Below are positions 1-8,534 of a DNA stretch of 64,000 nucleotides, one piece after another. The notes under the pieces were generated by a model. The model saw only the letters and a program-made list of their open reading frames with translations. It made no database searches and had not been told where the DNA came from. Positions within the stretch are counted from its first letter, which is position 1; every line of letters begins with the position of its first letter. A program made the translations under genes and the position numbers. Source of the DNA: Pseudobutyrivibrio ruminis CF1b (GTDB lineage Bacteria > Bacillota > Clostridia > Lachnospirales > Lachnospiraceae); NCBI RefSeq assembly GCF_000424005.1, contig NZ_AUJB01000008.1:1-64000 (forward strand). The letters are read 5' to 3'.

Positions 1-1
1 A

Positions 2-1243
2 AAAGAATCAACTTTGGTAGTTGGAATTGATATAGGAAGTACTACACATTATGCCAGAGCCTTTGATTGGAGAGGCATTGAACTAGGTAAAGTTTTTAAG
101 TTTAGCAACAGTCGAGAAGGTTTTGATAGCTTCAAGAATTGGATGCAGTGGTTACTAAATAAAAACAATAAGTCAGATGTGATAGTAGGAATTGAGCCAA
201 CTGGTCATTACTGGTTTGACCTTGGCGCTTATCTTGAGGATGGAGGCATCCTACTGGTTATGGTTAACCCTTATGCGGTAAAGCAGACCAAGGAACTGGA
301 TGATAACAGCCAAAGTAAAAATGATTGTAAAGATCCGAAGGTAATAGCAAAGCTTGTTATTGAAGGCAGATATTCTGCTCCATATACACCTGATGGTGTT
401 TATGCAGATTTAAGAGTGTTGACAACCAATCGTAAGCGAATCATTAGGGAACTTACCCAGATTAAAAATCGCATTGCAAGATGGTTTGCCATATATTTCC
501 CTGAATATAAAGATGTGTTTGGGGACTATGAATCACAAAGTAGCATGCTCGTTTTAAGACATGCATGTACTCCAGAAGCAATAGTAAATCTTGGACCTGA
601 AGGAATAAACCAACTTTGGAGAAATGAAAAACTTCGAGCTGTTGGAATGAAAAGAGCAATGACTCTGTGGGAAACAGCAAAAAGAAGTATCGGACTGAAG
701 AAGGGAACTACCGCAGCAGAGTTTGAGATGAAAATGATGCTTGAGGATTATGATTACAAGATGACACAGCTAAATTCCATCATGGAAGAGATAGAAAGCT
801 TGTGTAAGAAGATACCTGAAAGCGAGCAACTGCTTGCCATTAAAGGTATAGGATTAATCACTGTTGCTGGATTCTTGGCTGAAGTTGGTGACGTAAGACG
901 TTTCGATTCACCAAGGCAGATACAAAAGCTTGCAGGGCTTTCTCTTAGAGAGAATAGTTCAGGAAAGCATAAGGGACAAACGACCATAAGTAAAAGAGGT
1001 CGAAGTAAGCTACGAGCTGTGCTGTTCAATGCAGCAATCCCTTTAATAGCTACAAATCCAGAATTCAAAGCACTGCATAAGTATTACACAACAAGAGCAC
1101 AGAATCCTTTAAAAAGGAAGCAATCAGTGATAGCAATCAGCTGTAAGCTGATAAGAGTTTTCTTTGCAATTTTAACTAAAGGTGTGACCTATGATCCAGC
1201 CAAGATGATGTCGGATATACATAGGCAGCCTGTAGCAGCATAA
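2..1243 (+). CDS. IS110-family transposase, 5' end outside the window
   Basis: DEDD transposase of the IS110 family, which moves a circularised element by site-specific recombination. The N-terminal part opens with VVGIDIGSTTHYARAF, the RuvC-like acidic motif, and the C-terminal third (about residues 265-360) has the Transposase_20 pattern LLAIKGIGLITVAGFLAEVG followed by a Ser-rich SSGKHKG segment that would hold the catalytic serine. The reading frame is open to the window edge; the first possible start inside is a TTG at 14, but four more in-frame codons lie before it and no ribosome site is visible, so the true start is probably upstream. About 410 residues are present, the usual size. 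The gene looks intact in what can be seen. It is followed by a long structured non-coding tail, as in IS1111-type members. Family certain; subgroup inferred. Confidence 0.93.
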   Translation, partial: KESTLVVGIDIGSTTHYARAFDWRGIELGKVFKFSNSREGFDSFKNWMQWLLNKNNKSDVIVGIEPTGHYWFDLGAYLEDGGILLVMVNPYAVKQTKELDDNSQSKNDCKDPKVIAKLVIEGRYSAPYTPDGVYADLRVLTTNRKRIIRELTQIKNRIARWFAIYFPEYKDVFGDYESQSSMLVLRHACTPEAIVNLGPEGINQLWRNEKLRAVGMKRAMTLWETAKRSIGLKKGTTAAEFEMKMMLEDYDYKMTQLNSIMEEIESLCKKIPESEQLLAIKGIGLITVAGFLAEVGDVRRFDSPRQIQKLAGLSLRENSSGKHKGQTTISKRGRSKLRAVLFNAAIPLIATNPEFKALHKYYTTRAQNPLKRKQSVIAISCKLIRVFFAILTKGVTYDPAKMMSDIHRQPVAA

Positions 1244-1530
1244 GAAAACAACTGTAAATTTCAGGAAGACGTCCGCCGAAAGGTGCTGAGATAAGCAGAA
1301 ACTTTTAAATACAACATAGAGAGCCGTAGTCGGATTTTTTCCCATCAGAGCATCGACTCAGCGAGTGAGCATAATGACGCCCCTTTATGGATAAGCAGAA
1401 CGAAGGAATTAAGGACCCTGGAATCAGGTGATCCCGTATGACATGGGAGGTTAGGCTGCCGTAAGGACTTGGGGATAAGAAGGGCCAATCATAGTGATAA
1501 TAAGACGACGTCTTATTAAATGCACCCCAA
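1244..1530 (+). ncRNA. Non-coding tail of the IS110 element, candidate bridge RNA
   Basis: The stretch after the transposase has no ORF and is more G+C-rich than its surroundings. It holds several short hairpins: CCTG-GAAT-CAGG near 1418, CCCGTATGACATGGG near 1433, and an 8-bp stem AATAAGAC/GTCTTATT at 1499-1517. In IS110/IS1111 elements the recombinase works with a bridge RNA encoded in the non-coding end, which lies downstream of the gene in the IS1111 group. Position and structure fit, but I could not fold it fully, define the element's end or find the guide loops. The limits given are approximate. Confidence 0.45.
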
Positions 1531-1664
1531 ATACCTGTATATCCGTAGTTTTGGCCGTGGGGAATGGCATGGACTTAGATAGCTTCATCTATGTGACTAT
1601 GAAAAAGTGAGAAAAAGTGAGTTAACAAGAGATATAACAAGATTAATATGGGAGGTACTGATTT

Positions 1665-2705
1665 ATGAAGAAAAACAATCCGTTTACATTAACTTTTGGT
1701 AAGCAGCCAGGAGAGTATATATACAGATATGAAAATACAGATACTATAGTTAGCACTTTTGAAGCAGATAATCCAATTAGTCAGGCATATCTTATAGAAG
1801 GTGTAAGAGGTAGTGGTAAAACTGTATTGATGACAGCTATTGCAAATATCTTTTCAGAAAGAGATGAATGGGTTGTCGTCGATTTAAATTCAACACAGGA
1901 TTTGATTACAGATTTTGCTCAGAGATTATGTGCTGAATGTAATAAGATACCTAATTTATTAAAATCAGGATTTAGTGTTTCTGTTGCAGGATTTGGAGTT
2001 GGTGTAAATGGCATAGGACAGACTCAGGACAATGTTGGAATAATAGATAGCATATTATCTTCTTTAAAAAAGAAAAATAAAAAAGTCCTTATCACGATAG
2101 ATGAAGCAATGCCAAGTGAGAATATGAGATTCTTTGCTAGTCAGTTTCAGATATTTATAAGAAAGGATTATCCTATATATTTATTGATGACAGGATTATA
2201 TGAAAATATTTATGCCATCCAGAATGATCCAGCACTCACATTTTTGCTTAGAACTCCAAAGATTAATATGGAGCCACTTAGCATTCCACAGATTACAAAG
2301 CAGTATAAAGCTATTTTTAAATTAGAAACAGAAGATGCGCATAAAATGGCATTAATTACAAAAGGCTATGCTTTTGCTTTTCAAGCATTAGGAATGCTTT
2401 ACTATGAATATAATGATACTTTGCAATGGGATGAACTATTATCAAAGTTTGATGATTTGCTTGATGATTTTGTGTATAAAAAGATATGGGAAGGTTTATC
2501 AGAGAAAGATAGAGAATTAGTTAGAGTAATCGGAACAGGAGTTACTAGCGTATCTGACATATGTGAGAAATTACAAATATCCAACACAAGCTTTCCTAGA
2601 TACAAGGAACGCCTGTTGAAAAAGGGGGTTCTCTCTATTGCAGGACGTGGCTTAGTGGAGTTGTCACTACCAAGATTTGCTGAGGTTGTCGAGCTTTATC
2701 CGTAG
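1665..2705 (+). CDS. AAA/STAND-type ATP-binding protein
   Basis: P-loop ATPase of 346 residues. Walker A is GVRGSGKT (about residues 47-54) and Walker B is VLITIDEA (about 140-147). The C-terminal 80 residues (DRELVRVIGTGVTSVSDICEKL...) read as a winged helix, the usual build of archaeal-type and STAND-like ATPases (AAA_16 class). There is no signal or membrane segment, so it is cytosolic. The start is supported by GGAGGT 8-13 bases upstream. It stands alone between an IS110 element and the flagellin genes and has its own terminator. The partner and function are not evident; proteins of this kind occur near mobile elements and are often poorly understood. Confidence 0.75.
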   Translation: MKKNNPFTLTFGKQPGEYIYRYENTDTIVSTFEADNPISQAYLIEGVRGSGKTVLMTAIANIFSERDEWVVVDLNSTQDLITDFAQRLCAECNKIPNLLKSGFSVSVAGFGVGVNGIGQTQDNVGIIDSILSSLKKKNKKVLITIDEAMPSENMRFFASQFQIFIRKDYPIYLLMTGLYENIYAIQNDPALTFLLRTPKINMEPLSIPQITKQYKAIFKLETEDAHKMALITKGYAFAFQALGMLYYEYNDTLQWDELLSKFDDLLDDFVYKKIWEGLSEKDRELVRVIGTGVTSVSDICEKLQISNTSFPRYKERLLKKGVLSIAGRGLVELSLPRFAEVVELYP

Positions 2706-2743
2706 ATATTAAATATATATATAAGAGAGAATATAATCGTTAG

Positions 2744-2775
2744 AAAAGAGCTTCCGGAAGGAAGCTCTTTTGTTA
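2744..2775 (+). terminator. Intrinsic terminator after the AAA ATPase
   Basis: A perfect 12-bp stem (AAAAGAGCTTCC / GGAAGCTCTTTT, arms 2744-2755 and 2760-2771) with a GGAA loop, followed by a T-rich run. Confidence 0.9.
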
Positions 2776-2972
2776 TATAGTAACATAATTTCTGGAAATG
2801 GTAATTTAAATATAACAAAACCGCATTTTGTCGTTATTTTTAAAGGAAAGTTAACAGGCAAATTATGAACAATTCGTGAAAAGTCTGTTAATTTCAGAAA
2901 TAGGTGTTATTATAAGGTTACAGAACGGAGGAGAAAGTTCTGTGCGTTAAAATTTTATAACGCAAAAAGAAG

Positions 2973-2995
2973 ACAGTATACCGCACGAGTACTGT
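2973..2995 (+). promoter_or_regulatory. Leader hairpin shared by flagellins 1 and 2 (copy 1)
   Basis: Arms ACAGTA (2973-2978) and TACTGT (2990-2995) enclose an 11-base loop with CCGCACGAG. A near-identical element lies at 4986-5008 before the second flagellin gene. The two copies are embedded in otherwise different sequence, which suggests a conserved RNA or DNA signal. Function unknown. Confidence 0.55.
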
Positions 2996-3106
2996 TGGTT
3001 ATGTATTAACATTCAAATCTTTTTGGAGATTCAGATTTGGGTGTTAATGAGAGGTTATTAATTGATGTGCCAGGCACATCACCGGGAATGGATTCTCGGA
3101 CAGGTA

Positions 3107-3122
3107 TCTACAAGGAGGTAGA
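3107..3122 (+). promoter_or_regulatory. Candidate CsrA-binding hairpin over the ribosome site of flagellin 1
   Basis: TCTAC-AAGGAG-GTAGA forms a 5-bp stem with the Shine-Dalgarno sequence, including GGA, in the loop. Ten of twelve positions match the CsrA consensus RUACARGGAUGU as I recall it. CsrA is known to repress flagellin translation in Bacillus through a site over the ribosome site. The same hairpin stands before all three flagellin genes here. Confidence 0.6.
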
Positions 3123-3126
3123 GATT

Positions 3127-4521
3127 ATGGTAGTACAGCACAATATGCAGGCAGCTAATGCATCAAGAATGCTCAGCATCACAGCAGGAAGTCAGGCAAA
3201 GTCAACAGAGAAGTTAGCATCTGGTTATAAGATCAACCGTGCAGCAGATGATGCAGCAGGTCTTTCAATTTCAGAAAAGATGCGTAAACAGATCAGAGGT
3301 CTTACACAGGCTTCTACAAATGCAGAAGATGGTGTTTCTGCAGTTCAGACAGCTGAAGGTGCATTAACAGAAGTTCACTCAATGCTTCAGAGAATGAATG
3401 AGCTTGCAGTTCAGGCTTCAAACGGAACAAACAGTGAGACTGATCGTACATCTATCCAGGATGAGATTAATCAGCTTACAACAGAAATCGATCGTGTTGC
3501 AGAGACAACAAAGTTCAACGAGACATATCTTCTTAAGGGTTCTAACGGAACTAAGACAATGAAGATTGATGCTCATGATGCAGGTCTTGAAGGAACACTT
3601 ACACAGAACACAGCTAAGGCTACATTCACAATGGATACTCTTGCTGTTGGTGATAGCGTAACAATCGGTGGAACAAAGTATGAAATTGGTGCTGAAGACT
3701 TAGATGAGGCTATTAGAACATTAGGTCTTACAAATCAGAGTACAGGTTCTATTACTATTTCTGGTAAGTCATTTGAGCTTTCTGATACAACTTCAGAGAA
3801 GGAAGCTAAAGTAAGATTTGCAGACATCAATAAGTTCGCTGGAGCTGGATCTTCTATTGGTTACAATGGAAAGACAGTATCTATCTTTAGCGAAGATTCT
3901 ACAATGGATCTTACGGCTTCTTATACAGATAAGAATACAAAGACTCTTATCAATGATAAGAAGGCTTATGAGATGGTTAAGACAGAGCTTGCTGCTGCAT
4001 CTTCAATTGGTGCTTCAAATGCAATTTCTACTGCTGATATTGACGATAATGAAGATGCATCAGCCAAGAAGATTTCTTTCTCATTCGATAAGGGTAGCAA
4101 TACTGTTCAGAATGATCTTACATTCAATCTTCATGTTGGTTCTGATGCTGATATGACAAATAAGATTGGTGTAACAATTAATGCTATGGATTCTACAGCA
4201 CTTGGTATCAAGGGACTTAATGTATCTGATGCTTCAGGTAAAGCTGCTACATACGCTATCGATGCAATCGCTGATGCTGTTTCTAAGGTTTCTGCACAGA
4301 GATCATCACTCGGTGCTATCCAGAACAGATTAGAGCACACAATCGCTAACGTTGATAACGTAGTTGAGAACTCTAACGCTGCTGAGTCACGTATCCGTGA
4401 TACAGATATGGCTGAAGAGATGGTTAACTACAGCAAGAATAATATTCTTCAGCAGGCAGGCCAGGCTATGCTTGCACAGGCTAACCAGTCTACTCAGGGA
4501 GTACTCTCTATATTAGGGTAA
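3127..4521 (+). CDS. Flagellin (paralogue 1)
   Basis: Structural subunit of the flagellar filament, exported through the flagellar type III apparatus without a signal peptide. The 464 residues have the conserved D0/D1 ends: N-terminal MVVQHNMQAANASRML, then KSTEKLASGYKINRAADDAAGLSISEKM, and a C-terminal helix with ESRIRDTDMAEEMVNYSKNNILQQAGQAMLAQAN. The middle, about residues 140-340, is a variable surface domain. The frame could be extended 30 codons upstream, but the AAGGAGG box 9 bases before 3127 and identical starts in the two paralogues fix this start. No sigma-28 like -10 (CCGAT) is visible upstream, unlike the next two copies, so its promoter may differ. It is monocistronic with its own terminator. 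Confidence 0.97.
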   Translation: MVVQHNMQAANASRMLSITAGSQAKSTEKLASGYKINRAADDAAGLSISEKMRKQIRGLTQASTNAEDGVSAVQTAEGALTEVHSMLQRMNELAVQASNGTNSETDRTSIQDEINQLTTEIDRVAETTKFNETYLLKGSNGTKTMKIDAHDAGLEGTLTQNTAKATFTMDTLAVGDSVTIGGTKYEIGAEDLDEAIRTLGLTNQSTGSITISGKSFELSDTTSEKEAKVRFADINKFAGAGSSIGYNGKTVSIFSEDSTMDLTASYTDKNTKTLINDKKAYEMVKTELAAASSIGASNAISTADIDDNEDASAKKISFSFDKGSNTVQNDLTFNLHVGSDADMTNKIGVTINAMDSTALGIKGLNVSDASGKAATYAIDAIADAVSKVSAQRSSLGAIQNRLEHTIANVDNVVENSNAAESRIRDTDMAEEMVNYSKNNILQQAGQAMLAQANQSTQGVLSILG

Positions 4522-4597
4522 TGTAACCCCTACTGGGGAATAATAAGTAACTATTAACCAATTTTATCGTGCGACTAGATATTAATGCATAATTACA

Positions 4598-4635
4598 GGG
4601 GCTTCTTCCAATTGGAAGAGGCCCTTTTTCTATAG
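4598..4635 (+). terminator. Intrinsic terminator after flagellin 1
   Basis: An 11-bp stem GGGCTTCTTCC / GGAAGAGGCCC with one G-U pair and an AATT loop, followed by CTTTTTCT. Confidence 0.9.
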
Positions 4636-4671
4636 TAGTAAATATTTTTTGAAAAATTTTTAATTTAGGGG

Positions 4672-4698
4672 TTAAGTTTATAACACTACCACCGATAT
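4672..4698 (+). promoter_or_regulatory. Sigma-28 (FliA/SigD) type promoter, distal, for flagellin 2
   Basis: TTAAGTTT, an 11-base spacer and ACCGATAT follow the sigma-28 pattern TAAAGTTT-N11-GCCGATAA with exact spacing. It lies about 400 bases before the start of flagellin 2 and after the terminator of flagellin 1. Confidence 0.65.
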
Positions 4699-4762
4699 AT
4701 AAGGTGTCAAGATGATAATGGCTTAAAACAAAATCCACAAAAAAAATTTTTTTAAAAAGGGG

Positions 4763-4790
4763 TTAAGTTTTAAATCGACTCATCCGATAA
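4763..4790 (+). promoter_or_regulatory. Second sigma-28 type promoter for flagellin 2
   Basis: TTAAGTTT at 4763-4770 and CCGATAA at 4784-4790 with one base more spacing than the consensus. It repeats the GGGGTTAAGTTT block of the promoter 91 bases upstream. Either or both may be used. Confidence 0.55.
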
Positions 4791-4985
4791 AGCATATGTA
4801 AGGTGAAAGAAAAGGAATTCTTTACCTTCGAAAAATAATAATCCAATTTCAAATGAATTCGAAACAGGACATGGATGTTATGGATCGAAAGTAATCAAAT
4901 TTATTTTCCAATATCGCTTTACAACTAAATATGCAACTTGAAAAACTTGTACTAACTTTACTAGATATTGTTTCGATATTCAAAA

Positions 4986-5008
4986 ACAGTATGCCGCGCG
5001 AGTACTGT
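4986..5008 (+). promoter_or_regulatory. Leader hairpin shared by flagellins 1 and 2 (copy 2)
   Basis: ACAGTA (4986-4991) and TACTGT (5003-5008), extendable by two A-T pairs, enclose a loop with CCGCGCGAG that differs by one base from the copy at 2973-2995. A second small hairpin, AGTGC-TAAG-GCACT (5039-5052), follows before the ribosome site. Confidence 0.55.
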
Positions 5009-5079
5009 TTTGGATATAAATGTAATTTGTTAACAATAAGTGCTAAGGCACTTCTTCCGGGAAAGGAATCCAGGAAGTA

Positions 5080-5095
5080 TCTACAAGGAGGTAGA
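5080..5095 (+). promoter_or_regulatory. Candidate CsrA-binding hairpin over the ribosome site of flagellin 2
   Basis: The same TCTAC-AAGGAG-GTAGA hairpin as at 3107-3122, 4 bases before the ATG. An upstream GGAATCCAGGAAG segment offers further GGA motifs that a CsrA dimer could bridge to. Confidence 0.6.
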
Positions 5096-5099
5096 ATTT

Positions 5100-6602
5100 A
5101 TGGTAGTACAACACAACATGCAGGCAGCTAATGCTTCAAGAATGCTCGGCATTACATCCGGAGCACAGTCAAAGTCAACTGAGAAGTTAGCATCTGGTTA
5201 CAAGATTAACCGTGCAGCAGATGACGCAGCTGGTCTTTCAATTTCTGAGAAAATGCGTAAGCAGATCAGAGGTCTTGATCAGGCATCTACAAACGCATCA
5301 GACGGTGTATCAGCTGTACAGACAGCTGAAGGTGCATTAACAGAAGTTCACTCAATGCTTCAGAGAATGAACGAGCTTGCAGTACAGGCAGCTAACGGTA
5401 CTAACAGTGAGTCTGATCGTTCTTCTATCCAGGACGAAATTAATCAGCTTACAACAGAAATCGACCGTGTTGCTGAGACAACAAAGTTCAACGAGACTTA
5501 TCTTCTTAAGGGCGATTATGGTAAGAAAGAAATCATGATTGCAGCACATGATGCAGGTCTTGCAGGAACACTTACTCAGAACACAACAACAGCTACATTC
5601 ACAATGGGCGCTTTAGCAATGGGCGATACTGTAACAATCGGTGGTACAAAGTATACAATCGGTGTTCAGGGCGCTACAGCTGAAAAGCAGTTAGCAAATG
5701 CACTTTCTGTATTAGGCATTGAAGAACTTAACGCAGGTGAAGTAGTTAAGATTGATGGCAAGTCATTCACAATTACAAAAGGAACTACAAATGCAGATAC
5801 TTCTGAAGTAAATCAGGATGATCTTGGTAAATTCGCAAGCCAGGGCTCTACAATTGAGTACAATGGCAAGACTGTTAAGCTCTTCAGTACATTATCAGAT
5901 GATGGTCCAGCAGATGGTGCAACTGATGATGGTGTTGATGATGCAGATGCAACACTTATCACAGCAAACAAGGCTTATCAGCTTATCGCTAATGAGCTTC
6001 GTACAGCATCTTCTATAGGCGCTGACAAGGTAATTGATGAAGTAAAGGCAAAATTTGATGGTGGAGATATTGTTGTAAAAACAGCAGCAGGCTCTACATC
6101 AGTAAATGGACAGAAGCCTACACAGGTAAGACCAGATTCTGGTGAGCTTAAAGTAGAATTCAAGATTAAAAAGGGCAAAGCATCAGTACAGAATGACCTT
6201 ACTTTCAACCTTCATGTTGGTTCTGACGCTGACATGACAAATAAGATTGGTGTTACAATCGCAGATATGAGCTCAGCTTCACTTGGTGTACAGGGACTTA
6301 ACGTTGCTGATGCAACAGGTAAGGCAGCTACATACGCTATCGATGCTATCGCAGACGCTGTTGCTAAGGTATCAGCACAGAGATCTTCACTCGGTGCTAT
6401 CCAGAACAGATTAGAGCATACAATCGCTAACGTAGATAACGTAGTTGAGAACTCTACAGCAGCTGAGTCACGTATCCGTGATACAGATATGGCAGAAGAG
6501 ATGGTTAACTACAGCAAGAACAACATCCTCCAGCAGGCTGGTCAGGCAATGCTTGCTCAGGCTAACCAGGCTACACAGGGCGTATTATCAATTCTTGGAT
6601 AA
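5100..6602 (+). CDS. Flagellin (paralogue 2)
   Basis: Filament subunit of 500 residues. The ends are nearly identical to the first copy (MVVQHNMQAANASRML at the start; DTDMAEEMVNYSKNNILQQAGQAMLAQANQ at the end). The central domain, about residues 140-380, is longer and has an acidic stretch (SDDGPADGATDDGVDDAD). The true start is the ATG 5 bases after AAGGAGGTAG, not the upstream codons of the open frame. Two sigma-28 like promoters precede it and a terminator follows, so it is a single-gene, class-3 flagellar transcript. It may be the major filament protein in view of the doubled promoter, but this is inference. Confidence 0.97.
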   Translation: MVVQHNMQAANASRMLGITSGAQSKSTEKLASGYKINRAADDAAGLSISEKMRKQIRGLDQASTNASDGVSAVQTAEGALTEVHSMLQRMNELAVQAANGTNSESDRSSIQDEINQLTTEIDRVAETTKFNETYLLKGDYGKKEIMIAAHDAGLAGTLTQNTTTATFTMGALAMGDTVTIGGTKYTIGVQGATAEKQLANALSVLGIEELNAGEVVKIDGKSFTITKGTTNADTSEVNQDDLGKFASQGSTIEYNGKTVKLFSTLSDDGPADGATDDGVDDADATLITANKAYQLIANELRTASSIGADKVIDEVKAKFDGGDIVVKTAAGSTSVNGQKPTQVRPDSGELKVEFKIKKGKASVQNDLTFNLHVGSDADMTNKIGVTIADMSSASLGVQGLNVADATGKAATYAIDAIADAVAKVSAQRSSLGAIQNRLEHTIANVDNVVENSTAAESRIRDTDMAEEMVNYSKNNILQQAGQAMLAQANQATQGVLSILG

Positions 6603-6684
6603 TAAATACATGAAAGTCTTAAGCATAGCTTAGGATTTATCCAAAATAATTGTTTCGCGCAGACTAGTTCCTAACTAGCAAATT

Positions 6685-6716
6685 GGGAACTCCTCGAAAG
6701 GGGAGTTCCTTTTTTG
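6685..6716 (+). terminator. Intrinsic terminator after flagellin 2
   Basis: GGAACTCC and GGAGTTCC arms around a CTCGAAAG-type loop, followed by seven T residues. Confidence 0.88.
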
Positions 6717-6726
6717 ATGTGTGGAC

Positions 6727-6753
6727 TAAAGTTTTTTTTCACACTTCCGATAA
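6727..6753 (+). promoter_or_regulatory. Sigma-28 type promoter for flagellin 3
   Basis: TAAAGTTT, an 11-base spacer and TCCGATAA form the best sigma-28 match in the window. It leaves a leader of about 230 bases before the ATG at 6991. That leader has further short inverted repeats (for instance CTACAT near 6811 with ATGTAG near 6889) but no reading frame. Confidence 0.75.
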
Positions 6754-6970
6754 AAAAAGTAGATGAATTAATATTCATCAATCGTAGCTTTAAAATTGAA
6801 TAAGGCTATACTACATAATTTCTTCTCTTGGTAACCTGGGGTGGTTGGTCACACCTCTTGTTATATAGATACGGATGCAGCCTAAAGTATGTAGCATTCC
6901 AAATCAAAAGAAACTTTAAAAATTTTGTTATGCGTTCGTCGCATCTCTTATGAATGGAATCAAAAGAGTA

Positions 6971-6986
6971 TCTACAAGGAGGTAGA
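6971..6986 (+). promoter_or_regulatory. Candidate CsrA-binding hairpin over the ribosome site of flagellin 3
   Basis: Third identical copy of TCTAC-AAGGAG-GTAGA, although the leader upstream of it is unlike those of the other two genes. Conservation of the paired TCTAC arm beyond the ribosome site argues for a function of the hairpin. Confidence 0.6.
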
Positions 6987-6990
6987 AATT

Positions 6991-8484
6991 ATGGTAGTAC
7001 AACACAATATGCAGGCAGCTAATGCTTCAAGAATGTTAGGAATAACAACAAATGCTCAGTCTAAGTCTACTGAGAAACTTTCATCAGGTTTTAGAATCAA
7101 CCGTGCAGCAGATGATGCAGCAGGTCTTTCAATTTCTGAAAAGATGCGTAAACAAATCAGAGGTCTTGACCAGGCGTCAACCAACGCATCTGACGGTATC
7201 TCAGCAGTACAGACCGCCGAAGGTGCCCTCACAGAAGTGCACTCTATGTTACAGAGAATGAATGAATTGGCAGTCCAGGCAGCAAACGGTACAAACTCTG
7301 AATCTGACCGAGGATCCATCCAGGATGAGATTCTTCAGTTAACAACAGAAATCGACCGTGTCGCTGAAACGACAAAGTTCAATGAGACCTATCTTCTCAA
7401 GGGGGATTACGGCACTAAGACTCAGGTAATCGCAGCTCATGATGCAGGTCTTGCTGGTACAATCACACAGAACACTACAACAGCCACATTTACAATGAAT
7501 GCCCTTGCAATGGGTGATACAGTTACAATTGGTGGCGTTAAGTACACAATTGGTGTTGAAGGTGGTGACGTAAAAACACAGCTCGCTAACGCATTAACAG
7601 TTATTGGCACATCAGCAGAAAAACTGGAATACGGTGAAGTTGTAAAGATCGACGGTAAGTCATTCACAATCGCAGCTAAGACAAATGCCGACACATCTGA
7701 AGTAGCAAAGACAGAAATTAACAAGTTTGCAAGTCAGGGTTCAACAATCGAGTACAACGGCAAGGTTGCAAAATTGTTCAGTACAGAGCTCGGTGATGCA
7801 CCAGCAGATGGAGTTGATGGCAGAGACGCAACACTTATTACAGCAGCAAAGGCTTATCAGCTCATGGCAAATGAACTTAGAGCAGCTTCATCAATCGGTT
7901 GTGACTCAATCATTGATGTTCCTAAGGCTTATTTCCAAGGCACAGAATTTGAGGACAAAATTCCAAATGGAGCTGATGAGGTTAACGGCCTTAAGCCAAC
8001 AAGTGTTAGCCTTGGAAACGGCTTATACAAGAAGGTTGAGTTCGTAATGAAGAAGGGTACTGCAGTAGTTCAGAAGAGTTTATCATTCAATCTTCACGTA
8101 GGATCTGATGCTGACATGACAAACAAGATTGGTGTTACAATCGACTCAATGACAGCTACAGCTCTTGGTCTTCAGGGACTTAACGTTGGTGATGCAACTG
8201 GTAAGGCAGCAACATATGCGATTGACGTTATTTCTGATGCTTTAGCAAAGGTATCAGCACAGAGATCTGGTCTTGGTGCTATTCAAAACAGATTAGAGCA
8301 TTCTATCGCAAATCTTGATAACGTAGTTGAGAACACAGATGCATCTGAATCACGTATCCGTGATACAGATATGGCTGAAGAGATGGTTACATACAGCAAG
8401 AACAATATTCTTGCTCAGGCAGGCCAGTCAATGCTCGCTCAGGCAAATCAGGCAACACAGGGTGTTCTTTCATTACTTCAGTAA
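6991..8484 (+). CDS. Flagellin (paralogue 3)
   Basis: Filament subunit of 497 residues with the same conserved ends (MVVQHNMQAANASRMLGITTNAQ; C-terminal DTDMAEEMVTYSKNNILAQAGQSMLAQANQ) but more divergence than between copies 1 and 2, such as SSGFRINRAAD in place of ASGYKINRAAD and a final LLQ instead of ILG. The codon choice is also more C-ending than in copies 1 and 2. The central domain is variable (about residues 140-380). The start follows AAGGAGGTAGAA. The gene has its own sigma-28 promoter and its own terminator. It may be a minor or alternative filament protein. Confidence 0.97.
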   Translation: MVVQHNMQAANASRMLGITTNAQSKSTEKLSSGFRINRAADDAAGLSISEKMRKQIRGLDQASTNASDGISAVQTAEGALTEVHSMLQRMNELAVQAANGTNSESDRGSIQDEILQLTTEIDRVAETTKFNETYLLKGDYGTKTQVIAAHDAGLAGTITQNTTTATFTMNALAMGDTVTIGGVKYTIGVEGGDVKTQLANALTVIGTSAEKLEYGEVVKIDGKSFTIAAKTNADTSEVAKTEINKFASQGSTIEYNGKVAKLFSTELGDAPADGVDGRDATLITAAKAYQLMANELRAASSIGCDSIIDVPKAYFQGTEFEDKIPNGADEVNGLKPTSVSLGNGLYKKVEFVMKKGTAVVQKSLSFNLHVGSDADMTNKIGVTIDSMTATALGLQGLNVGDATGKAATYAIDVISDALAKVSAQRSGLGAIQNRLEHSIANLDNVVENTDASESRIRDTDMAEEMVTYSKNNILAQAGQSMLAQANQATQGVLSLLQ

Positions 8485-8534
8485 TTAGCGTGGCCAAACG
8501 CAATAGAGTACTTTTACGTACTATCCACAAAATT

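Noticed and set aside
3037-3126. 30-residue N-terminal extension of flagellin 1 (and similar ones at 5040 and 6925)
   Set aside because: The extensions differ completely between paralogues, whereas the shared start MVVQHNMQ follows AAGGAGG in each.
6754-6990. Riboswitch in the flagellin 3 leader
   Set aside because: Some inverted repeats exist but no known aptamer pattern could be recognised; a long leader is not enough.
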